A stretch of DNA of 10,874 nt from Candidatus Parcubacteria bacterium. Its GTDB lineage: Bacteria; Patescibacteriota; Minisyncoccia; Phycocordibacterales; PALSA-1337. Positions 5,354 through 10,494 of this stretch are shown here, in pieces. The position numbers were made by a program, and so were the translations under genes. The notes below the pieces were generated by a model, which saw only the letters and a program-made list of their open reading frames with translations, did not search any database and had not been told where the DNA came from. How positions within the stretch are numbered: position 1 is the stretch's first letter; the number at the start of each line of letters is the position of its first letter. Location of the stretch: positions 1-10,874 of the forward strand of contig JAHFMA010000012.1 in assembly GCA_023264475.1 (NCBI GenBank), written 5' to 3'.

Positions 5354-5863
5354 TTGGCAATCCGCGTCAAAATCAACCATCAGATCAAGGCTCCCGAACT
5401 GCGGATCATCACCGCCGACGGCGAGAACTTGGGGGTGATGGGTCTCAGCAAGGCCTTGGAAGAGGCCAGGACCCGGGGACTGGATCTCATCGAGATCTCC
5501 CCCAACGCGAATCCGCCGATCGGGAAGATCATGGATTACGGCAAGTACCAGTACGATGAAAAGAAGAAGGTGAAGTCGGCCCGTTCTCGGACCCAGACGA
5601 CCGAGGTCAAGAGCGTCCAAGTCAAGATCGGCACCGGCGAGCATGACCTGACCCTCAAAGCCAAGCGCGTCTCCGAATGGCTGGCCGAGGGCAACCGCGT
5701 CAAGATCGACCTCTTCCTGGTCGGCCGCTCCAAGTACATGGACCTCAACTTCCTCAAGGAGCGCCTAGAGCGCATCCTCAAGCTCATCACCGTCGATTAC
5801 AAGATCGCCCAAGAAGCCGTCAAAGGCCCCAAGGGACTGACGATCTATGTCGAGAAGAAATAG
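5354..5863 (+). CDS. infC: Translation initiation factor IF-3
   Basis: A 169-residue IF3 that binds the 30S subunit, prevents premature 50S joining and checks the start codon and initiator tRNA. The N-domain (about 1-75) shows INHQIKAPELRIITADGENL and LDLIEISPNANPPIGKIMDY. The lysine-rich linker KYQYDEKKKVKSARSR leads to the C-domain (about 85-169) with EVKSVQVKIGTGEHDL and a closing GLTIYVEKK. The start is TTG at 5354; an in-frame TAA at 5336-5338 lies close upstream and no ATG is available, so a non-AUG start is forced. Non-AUG starts in infC are known (AUU in E. coli), where IF3 represses its own translation by discriminating against them. The same logic may apply here. It heads the usual infC-rpmI-rplT cluster. 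Length is slightly below the E. coli 180. Confidence 0.96.
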   Translation: MAIRVKINHQIKAPELRIITADGENLGVMGLSKALEEARTRGLDLIEISPNANPPIGKIMDYGKYQYDEKKKVKSARSRTQTTEVKSVQVKIGTGEHDLTLKAKRVSEWLAEGNRVKIDLFLVGRSKYMDLNFLKERLERILKLITVDYKIAQEAVKGPKGLTIYVEKK

Positions 5864-5883
5864 CCGCCCGTAACTTTAATATC

Positions 5884-6075
5884 ATGTCCATCAAGACCAA
5901 CAAATCATTCGCCAAGCGCCTCAAGGTCACCCGCACGGGCAAGATCCTTTCGCGCAAGCCCGGCCAGAACCATTTCAACGCCAAGGAGCGCAGCCGCGCT
6001 TCGACCAAGAAGAGCCGTATGGCCAGGGTCTTCATGGACAACAAGTCGAGGAGCCTGTTCCTAGCAAATTCGTAG
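5884..6075 (+). CDS. rpmI: 50S ribosomal protein bL35
   Basis: A 63-residue, strongly basic 50S subunit protein, the normal length for bL35. It starts MSIKTNKSFAKRLKVTRTGK, followed by FNAKERSRASTKKSRM, where the family has the xxHxxxxKSxKRKRxLR-type stretch. The ATG at 5884 is 20 nt past the infC stop. The frame is open further upstream but only as a shadow of infC. TAACTT (5871-5876) lies 7 nt before the ATG and no Shine-Dalgarno site is present. Order infC-rpmI-rplT is conserved across bacteria and supports the call. Confidence 0.93.
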   Translation: MSIKTNKSFAKRLKVTRTGKILSRKPGQNHFNAKERSRASTKKSRMARVFMDNKSRSLFLANS

Positions 6076-6083
6076 CCCTATCA

Positions 6084-6089
6084 TATAAT
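6084..6089 (+). promoter_or_regulatory. Perfect TATAAT box before rplT, leaderless geometry
   Basis: TATAAT sits in the 22-bp gap between rpmI and rplT. Eight nt (CAACCACC) separate it from the ATG, so a start 7-9 nt downstream would fall on the initiation codon. No convincing -35 is seen. It may act as an internal promoter, letting bL20 be made apart from infC and rpmI. Confidence 0.5.
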
Positions 6090-6097
6090 CAACCACC

Positions 6098-6448
6098 ATG
6101 ACACGCGTAAAGAAAGGAGTTAATGCGCTCAAGACCCGCCGCAACATCTTGCGCCAGGCCAAGGGCTTCCGCAATCGCCGTTCGACCAATGAGGCCGCCG
6201 CCAACGAGACTCTCGTCCACGCCGGCGCCTATGCCTTCGCCCACCGCCGCGACAAGAAGGGCGACTTCCGCCGCCTCTGGAACGTCAAGATCAACGCCGG
6301 CCTCCGTGCCATCGACGCCAAGATCACTTACTCCAAGTGGATCGGTGCCGCCAAGAAAGCGGGCATCCTCATCGACCGCAAGGCCCTCGCCAATCTGGCC
6401 GAATTCAAGCCGGAGACATTCAAGCGCGTAGTGATGTCTGTTAAGTAA
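6098..6448 (+). CDS. rplT: 50S ribosomal protein bL20
   Basis: A 116-residue 50S protein required for early 23S rRNA assembly. It has the family start MTRVKKGVNALKTRRNILRQ with AKGFRNRRST, then AYAFAHRRDKKGDFRRLWNV, where the family reads RDRRxRKRDFRxLWIxRINA. INAGLRAIDAKITYSKWIGA follows and the length is normal. ATG 6098 is chosen by homology. An internal AAAGGAG before an out-of-frame ATG at 6123 is coincidental. The 3' end is unusual: the last codon and the stop lie inside a long inverted repeat shared with the convergent gene's stop. In other bacteria bL20 represses this operon; no obvious rRNA-mimic leader is visible here. Confidence 0.96.
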   Translation: MTRVKKGVNALKTRRNILRQAKGFRNRRSTNEAAANETLVHAGAYAFAHRRDKKGDFRRLWNVKINAGLRAIDAKITYSKWIGAAKKAGILIDRKALANLAEFKPETFKRVVMSVK

Positions 6449-6572
6449 GCTCGGCGTATTCATTTCGAGATACATCCGCAGACGATTTCTAGCAAGAAAT
6501 CGTCGAGGACCGAAGAAAAATCCCCTGCAGGGGATTTTTCTGTTATCGAGAGGTGAATACGCCGAGCTTACT
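6444..6572. repeat. 19-bp perfect inverted repeat enclosing two hairpins, rplT/beta-CASP junction
   Basis: Positions 6444-6462 are the exact reverse complement of 6554-6572. The left arm contains the rplT stop (6446-6448) and the right arm contains the first two bases of the opposing gene's stop (6571-6573). Inside are a perfect 10-bp hairpin (6481-6490 with 6495-6504, loop AGCA) and the terminator palindrome at 6515-6540. A transcript from either gene could fold into one large branched structure. Origin as a small palindromic mobile element or as a local inverted duplication is open; no target-site duplication longer than a couple of bases is seen. Confidence 0.85.
6515..6540. terminator. 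Bidirectional terminator between rplT and the beta-CASP gene
   Basis: A perfect 26-nt palindrome has GATCCCC-like GC pairs in the centre (ATCCCCTGCAGGGGAT) flanked by five A and five T. On either strand it gives a GC-rich stem followed by a U-run. It terminates both convergent transcripts. Confidence 0.85.
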
Positions 6573-7974
6573 ATTCCAGATCATATGGCTTCAAACGTTC
6601 TGGCATCATCGCCTTCACATTCAACTCATCATTGAGGCGCTGGGCGAGGTGCATGGAGGCGCCGGGTTCGCCCATGGCCACGAAGACCTGCTTGAGGCGA
6701 GGCTCCCCCGTGCCTTCCCCGCCGGCCCCGGCCACGAACTCGACCAGATGGTCGCTGTCGCGATGGGCCGAATATCCATATAGAGTCTCGACCTTGGCTT
6801 TGACCTTCACGGTCTCGCCGTGGATGCGCACTTTCTTGGCTCCATCGGCGAGCTCGCGACCGAGCGAGCCGGCGGCCTGATAGCCTACGAGCAAGACTGT
6901 GTTCTTGGGATCCGGCAAGAAGCGGCTCTCATGTCTGACCACTCGGCCGCCGACCGACATGCCTGAGCCAGCCAGAATGATCTTGGCTCCTTTGGCATGA
7001 TCGATATATTGAGACTCGTCTTGAGTGAGCGTGTATTGGAGACGAGGGAAACGGAAGATATCGTCGCCGCGCGAGATCTGCGCACGGACAGCCTCATTGA
7101 AGAGAGCCGTGCTAGCACGATATACATCGGTAGCTTTGATGCCCATCGGCGAATCCACGAAGACGGGCACAGACTGGATCCTGCCCTGCTCGACCAGATT
7201 GTTGAGCTCATAGAGGAGGACTTGAGTGCGGTCGAGCGAGAAGGCCGGAATGACCAGCGTGCCGCCGCGAGCGATCGTCTCCTTGATGACGCGCTCGAAT
7301 TCCTGGAGACGCTCTTCCTTGGGGCCGTGGTTGCGATCGCCATAGACGCTTTCCATGACGACATAGTCGGGATCGCCGATCGCTTCGGTGTCGCGGAGCA
7401 ATGGGTGCGGTGAATTACCAAGATCACCCGTAAAGAGTATCTTGAGGGCTGCCTCGCCCGCCCTGACTGTAACTTCAATCATAGAAGATCCCAAAATGTG
7501 CCCTGCGTCCTTCAGGAATATCGAGATGTCGTCCGAGACTTTGAAATCCTTGTGATATTCCACAGTCCGCCAGAGCGGGAAGACTTTCTCGACATCAGCC
7601 GCGACATAGAGCGGCTCGCCGCCTTCGCGGCGCGCTTCTTCGGCGATGATGTTCACGGCATCGTTGAGGACCAATTCTGCGAGCTCGCGCGTTTCCGGCG
7701 TGGAATAGATCGGCCCTTTGTAGCCCTCCTTGACCAGCTTGGGAATGCGCCCGACATGGTCGAGATGGGCGTGAGTGATGATGAGCGCATCGATCGAGGC
7801 GAGGTCATATGGGAACTCCTCGTGATTCTCCTGCATAGCCACCTTCTCGCCCTGGACCATGCCGCAGTCGATCAGGATATTGGAGCCTCCGGGCGTCTCG
7901 AGCAGGAAATTCGCGCCCGTCACGGTGCCGACGCCAGTGCAGAAGGTGATGCGGGGCTTGCTGATCTCATTCAT
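6571..7974 (-). CDS. Beta-CASP metallo-beta-lactamase ribonuclease (CPSF/YSH1-like)
   Basis: A 467-residue metallo-hydrolase predicted to cut RNA. The lactamase part holds the zinc site: ITHAHLDHVGRIP (66-78, HxHxDH at 68-73), DAGHILGSSMIE (156-167) and FTGDLG (181-186). The inserted beta-CASP cap includes IPAFSLDRTQ (242-251) and DSPMGIKATDVY (274-285). The C-terminal motifs are AGSGMSVGGRVVRH (335-348), GYQAAGSLGR (364-373) and YSAHRD (401-406). This arrangement matches prokaryotic homologues of eukaryotic CPSF-73/YSH1 nucleases, distinct from RNase J. It has no N-terminal KH domains, unlike archaeal aCPSF1. The frame is open 40 codons further upstream, but ATG 7974 fits the family start and lies 6 nt from a perfect TATAAT. 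RNA maturation or decay is the likely role; substrate is unknown. It converges on rplT and shares its terminator. Confidence 0.92.
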   Translation of the reverse strand: MNEISKPRITFCTGVGTVTGANFLLETPGGSNILIDCGMVQGEKVAMQENHEEFPYDLASIDALIITHAHLDHVGRIPKLVKEGYKGPIYSTPETRELAELVLNDAVNIIAEEARREGGEPLYVAADVEKVFPLWRTVEYHKDFKVSDDISIFLKDAGHILGSSMIEVTVRAGEAALKILFTGDLGNSPHPLLRDTEAIGDPDYVVMESVYGDRNHGPKEERLQEFERVIKETIARGGTLVIPAFSLDRTQVLLYELNNLVEQGRIQSVPVFVDSPMGIKATDVYRASTALFNEAVRAQISRGDDIFRFPRLQYTLTQDESQYIDHAKGAKIILAGSGMSVGGRVVRHESRFLPDPKNTVLLVGYQAAGSLGRELADGAKKVRIHGETVKVKAKVETLYGYSAHRDSDHLVEFVAGAGGEGTGEPRLKQVFVAMGEPGASMHLAQRLNDELNVKAMMPERLKPYDLE

Positions 7975-7980
7975 GGAGCC

Positions 7981-7986
7981 ATTATA
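7981..7986 (-). promoter_or_regulatory. Perfect TATAAT box before the beta-CASP gene, leaderless geometry
   Basis: On the minus strand TATAAT is followed by GGCTCC and then the ATG. A start 7 nt after the box would be the A of the start codon. There is no Shine-Dalgarno site. No clear -35 is visible at 16-18 nt. Confidence 0.5.
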
Positions 7987-8292
7987 CCCTGCTGAAGCGG
8001 TTCGGCATAAACAAAAACACCACCCTGCGGTGATGTCTCTGTTAGGTTGCGAGTATAATAACCTGTTTGCACAGGTGGGTCTTCTCACGTCCAACGCCGA
8101 GGCGCGGATGAATATGAACAGCCGAACTGTTCGTCGAAGTCCCGTTTGAATTTGATTTTGTAGATTTTATACTACGCAACCTGCATACATTTTATCTCCG
8201 CTATCGGGCGATGCAAGTGCAAAATCATCTATGACACCTATTTGCCATTCTTGCCAAGAATGGGTCGGAACCAAAAATATGTGACAAAACGC
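7987..8292. other. Intergenic region with several hairpins and promoter-like boxes
   Basis: About 306 bp hold no convincing gene. Visible are a minus-strand A-tract/T-run beside a weak 4-bp stem (8013-8032), and a plus-strand TATAAT (8054-8059). Two overlapping hairpins occur: AGGTT/AACCT (8044-8048, 8060-8064) and ACCTGT/ACAGGT (8061-8066, 8071-8076). A GAACAG/CTGTTC hairpin lies near 8116-8132. There is also a plus-strand TTGAAT-16 nt-TATACT promoter candidate (8146-8151, 8168-8173) pointing at the ndk 3' end. An 8-bp hairpin (8245-8252 with 8256-8263) lies after ndk but lacks a T-run. Base composition is more AT-rich around 8145-8290 than in the genes. A small RNA on either strand is possible but unproven. 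Confidence 0.35.
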
Positions 8293-8904
8293 CTATTCGA
8301 GGATGCCGTCGAGATTGACGTCGTAAAGGATGGCTTCTTGGGCCAGTTTGTAGCCGATGAGCTCGTCTTTCTTGAACCAATGAGCGATCTCGTCTTCGGC
8401 TTCTTTGACTGATCCTGAGGCGTGGACCAAGTTGCGCACAGAACGGCCATCATGATCGGTCATCGCATAGGAATCGAGAACAAAGTCGCCGCGGATCGTG
8501 CCGACATCGGAGGTCAAGGGCTCAGTACTGCCGGTCAGCTTGCGCACGATGGGCACAGCGTGGGCTCCCTGCCAGACCATGGCGATGACCGGGCCGCTGG
8601 TCATGTATTTGACGAGATTCTTGAGGATGACTTCGGTGATCTTGAGGGGATCGGTCTGTGGGGGCTTGAGGCCTTTGTCGAGATAGCCCTTGATGGTCTT
8701 CTCGCCGGTCTTGACCCGCCACTCTGGGTCCAGCGTGTAGTGCTTCTCGATTAGCTCGGCCGTGGGCACGAGCATCTTCACGCCCAAGAGCTTGAGGCCG
8801 ACGCGCTCATAGCGGCCGATGATCTCCCCCATCAAGCTGCGCTGGATAGCGTCAGGCTTGAGGATGATGAGCGTGCGCTCGTATCTGGGGTGTGATTTAT
8901 TCAT
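8293..8904 (-). CDS. ndk: Nucleoside diphosphate kinase, long form
   Basis: A 203-residue enzyme that transfers the gamma-phosphate of NTPs to NDPs through a phosphohistidine. RTLIILKPDAIQRSLMGEII (10-29) is the N-terminal signature. YMTSGPVIAMVWQGAHAV (100-117) is the nucleotide-binding core. RGDFVLDSYAMTDHDGRSVRNLVHASGS contains the catalytic His161 in NLVHAS. Typical enzymes are about 140-150 residues; here roughly 35 extra residues (about 57-93, TLDPEWRVKTGEKTIKGYLD onward) separate the HY motif from the core, with a further C-terminal extension (DELIGYKLAQEAILYDVNLD). The active-site parts are intact, so activity is expected. It follows map by 24 nt and has TATCAT 7 nt before its ATG, with no Shine-Dalgarno site. 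Confidence 0.94.
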   Translation of the reverse strand: MNKSHPRYERTLIILKPDAIQRSLMGEIIGRYERVGLKLLGVKMLVPTAELIEKHYTLDPEWRVKTGEKTIKGYLDKGLKPPQTDPLKITEVILKNLVKYMTSGPVIAMVWQGAHAVPIVRKLTGSTEPLTSDVGTIRGDFVLDSYAMTDHDGRSVRNLVHASGSVKEAEDEIAHWFKKDELIGYKLAQEAILYDVNLDGILE

Positions 8905-8911
8905 GCGGTGA

Positions 8912-8917
8912 ATGATA
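8912..8917 (-). promoter_or_regulatory. -10-like TATCAT before ndk, leaderless geometry
   Basis: On the minus strand TATCAT (5/6 match to the -10 consensus) precedes the ndk ATG by 7 nt (TCACCGC). It lies in the short gap after the map stop codon. It would act as an internal promoter in the secY-adk-map-ndk run. Confidence 0.42.
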
Positions 8918-8928
8918 CGCCTGCTAGA

Positions 8929-9696
8929 CTATGCCGTCAAAATCTCCGCGTCGCCCTTGGTGATGAGCACGGTATGCTCGAAATGGGCCGACGGCTCGCC
9001 GTCAGCGGTGCGATAGGTGTAACCATCGGCATCGAGCTCGATAGCGCGGGTGCCGAGGTTGAACATCGGCTCGATGGCGATGACCATGCCCGGTTTGAGG
9101 ACCTCACCTTGACCGGCCTCGCCATAGTTGGGCACATAGGGGTCTTCGTGGACATGATAGCCGACGCCATGTCCAGAGAGCTCCTCGATGATGCCATAGC
9201 CGCCGGCTACGCCGACGCGCTCGATGGCGCTCGAGATATCGCCGACGCGCTTGCCGCCTTTGGCGGCTTTGATGCCGGCCAGGAGCGCTGTCTTGGTATC
9301 GGCGAGCAGTTTGGTGAGATCAGCATCGATCGAGCCGACGGCCACGGTCACGGCCGCATCGGTGATGAGGCCCTTGTGCGTGAGGCCTAGGTCGAGCGAG
9401 ACGATGTCGCCTTCCTTGAGGATCTTCTCGCCCTCGTTGGGGATGCCGTGGACGATCTCGTCATTCACGGAGACGCAGAGCGAGGCGGGATACGGGCGGT
9501 CGGCGCCGTAGGGCGTATAGTTCATGAAGGCAGAAGCATCGCCGCCTTCGCGGATCAAGGCTTGGGCGCGAGTCTCGAGCTCGAGCGCAGTGACGCCGGG
9601 CCGGACCATAGCCGCCAATTCGCGCAGAATGGCCGCGTGGCGGTGCCCGCCTTCGCGCAGGATAGCGACATCTTCCTTGGTCTTGAGCTTGATCAT
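8929..9696 (-). CDS. map: Type I methionine aminopeptidase
   Basis: A 255-residue enzyme that removes the initiator Met from nascent proteins with a dinuclear metal site. The five metal ligands are all recognisable: D102 in SLDLG, D113 in LITDAAVTV, H176 in LSGHGVGYHVHEDP, E209 in MVIAIEPMF and E240 in AHFEHTVLI. H83 in NDEIVHGIPN matches the substrate-binding His79 of E. coli. The length (E. coli 264) and absence of an N-terminal zinc-finger or linker extension make it a simple type Ia enzyme. It begins MIKLKTKEDVAILREGG, the usual start. It lies 9 nt after adk, which suggests cotranscription; TAAGTT 6 nt before the ATG is only a weak -10 candidate. secY-adk-map is a common bacterial gene order. 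Confidence 0.96.
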   Translation of the reverse strand: MIKLKTKEDVAILREGGHRHAAILRELAAMVRPGVTALELETRAQALIREGGDASAFMNYTPYGADRPYPASLCVSVNDEIVHGIPNEGEKILKEGDIVSLDLGLTHKGLITDAAVTVAVGSIDADLTKLLADTKTALLAGIKAAKGGKRVGDISSAIERVGVAGGYGIIEELSGHGVGYHVHEDPYVPNYGEAGQGEVLKPGMVIAIEPMFNLGTRAIELDADGYTYRTADGEPSAHFEHTVLITKGDAEILTA

Positions 9697-9705
9697 GCGT
9701 GTAAC

Positions 9706-10308
9706 TTACGCCAAACCGAGCCTTTTCACAATATCGGCGTGGATATCTTGGATCGGGCGCTCACCGTCGATGTCTAGGAATCTGTAGCCCGGATTGTCCC
9801 GATACCAAGCGATAGTCGGCTCGATATCAGCGGCATAAGCGGCCTTGCGACGCTCGACTGCGTCAGGGTGATCGTCTTTGCGCCCGTGCTCTGCGTGGCG
9901 GATGGTGAGGCGGCGTTTGGATTCTTCGTGATCGACGTCTAGATATATGAGCCAGGGCTTTTCGAGGCCGTAGAATGGGAAGAGTGAGCCAAGGACCTTG
10001 GCCTCGTCGAGCTTGCGCGGCGTGCCGTCGAAGATGGCGTGGCCGCCGTCATAGCGCTCGAAGAAGAGCTTGCCCCAGATGTATATGGGCATGAAGGCTG
10101 GGGTGAGCTCGCCGCTGTCGACGACCTTCTTGGCTAATCGTGCGGTATAGCCTGTCCCCTCGATGAGCTTGCGGAATTCGGCGCCAGTCTCGAGGCGGAA
10201 GACGCTGTGCGAGCTGTCGAGGCGAGCGAGGAGCGCTTCTAGGAGCAGGGCCTGGGTGCCCTTACCTGCGCCATAGCGACCCATGAAGATGAAAGCTTGG
10301 GGTGTCAT
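9706..10308 (-). CDS. adk: Adenylate kinase
   Basis: A 200-residue nucleoside monophosphate kinase interconverting ATP + AMP and 2 ADP. The P-loop is GRYGAGKGTQ (10-19). The AMP-binding motif is TGAEFRKL (41-48), and FDGTPRK (93-99) corresponds to FDG(F/Y)PR. The lid contains RRLTIRHAEHGRKDDHPDAV (132-151), with GRKDD and R153/R154 as expected catalytic arginines. There are no lid zinc cysteines and the lid is short. Two signature positions deviate: RY replaces PP in the P-loop start and Thr replaces the aromatic in FDGxPR. The family call holds, but AMP specificity is inferred. The frame continues 9 codons upstream; ATG 10308 is chosen because the P-loop then sits at the normal position and an extended -10 TATAAT lies 6 nt before it. 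Genome position after secY supports adk. Confidence 0.88.
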   Translation of the reverse strand: MTPQAFIFMGRYGAGKGTQALLLEALLARLDSSHSVFRLETGAEFRKLIEGTGYTARLAKKVVDSGELTPAFMPIYIWGKLFFERYDGGHAIFDGTPRKLDEAKVLGSLFPFYGLEKPWLIYLDVDHEESKRRLTIRHAEHGRKDDHPDAVERRKAAYAADIEPTIAWYRDNPGYRFLDIDGERPIQDIHADIVKRLGLA

Positions 10309-10314
10309 CGGGAT

Positions 10315-10323
10315 ATTATAGCA
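10315..10323 (-). promoter_or_regulatory. Extended -10 TGCTATAAT before adk, leaderless geometry
   Basis: On the minus strand TGC plus a perfect TATAAT is followed by ATCCCG and the ATG. The start would fall on the initiation codon. The TG of the extended element comes from the left arm of the 27-bp inverted repeat upstream, so the repeat contributes to the promoter. The secY terminator lies upstream, which makes a dedicated adk promoter sensible. Confidence 0.58.
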
Positions 10324-10489
10324 GAAGCGCAGCATAGGGTCTGCAGAACCAGGCGTTCTCTCGCATGCGTGCCGCAGAAGCAGCGCATGCTCGAGCCGCC
10401 CTACTGCTCGCAGTCGTCTGGATACGAAAAGCGGAGCATGTCTTCACGACTGCTCCGCAAGTTTCTGCAGACCCTATGCTGCGCTTCTG
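10322..10489. repeat. 27-bp perfect inverted repeat enclosing three hairpins, secY/adk gap
   Basis: Positions 10322-10348 are the exact reverse complement of 10463-10489, separated by 114 nt. Inside are a 7-bp hairpin (10363-10369 with 10384-10390), a small hairpin (10403-10406 with 10411-10414), and the secY terminator hairpin (10431-10438 with 10451-10458). The element fills nearly the whole gap between secY and adk. It could be a non-autonomous palindromic element, an invertible segment, or a structured RNA. Direct sight of the arms is certain; the function is not known. Confidence 0.88.
10427..10458 (-). terminator. Intrinsic terminator downstream of secY
   Basis: On the minus strand an 8-bp GC-rich stem (10458-10451 with 10438-10431) with a 12-nt loop is followed by TTTT. 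It lies 36 nt after the secY stop, inside the inverted-repeat element. The U-run is short, so termination may be partial, allowing some read-through to adk. Confidence 0.65.
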
Positions 10490-10494
10490 TAATC

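Noticed and set aside
6123..6431. AAAGGAG plus ATG inside rplT opening a 102-aa frame
   Set aside because: The product is Ser/Pro/Arg-rich shadow sequence out of frame with bL20; the Shine-Dalgarno-like bases encode conserved Lys-Gly residues of rplT.
7975..8094. N-terminal extension of the beta-CASP frame by 40 residues
   Set aside because: The extension has no family similarity and would cross the TATAAT box at 7981-7986 and a T-run; ATG 7974 fits the family start.
8061..8145. Possible tRNA gene suggested by a GTTCGTCGAA stretch
   Set aside because: No acceptor, D or anticodon arms can be folded around it and the T-loop pattern is wrong.
8033..8149. 38-codon plus-strand ORF in the ndk/beta-CASP gap
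   Set aside because: No Shine-Dalgarno site, no -10 at leaderless distance, and its sequence overlaps hairpins; nothing supports translation.
8245..8263. 8-bp hairpin downstream of ndk considered as its terminator
   Set aside because: On the minus strand it is followed by CAAATAGG rather than a T-run, so intrinsic termination is not supported.
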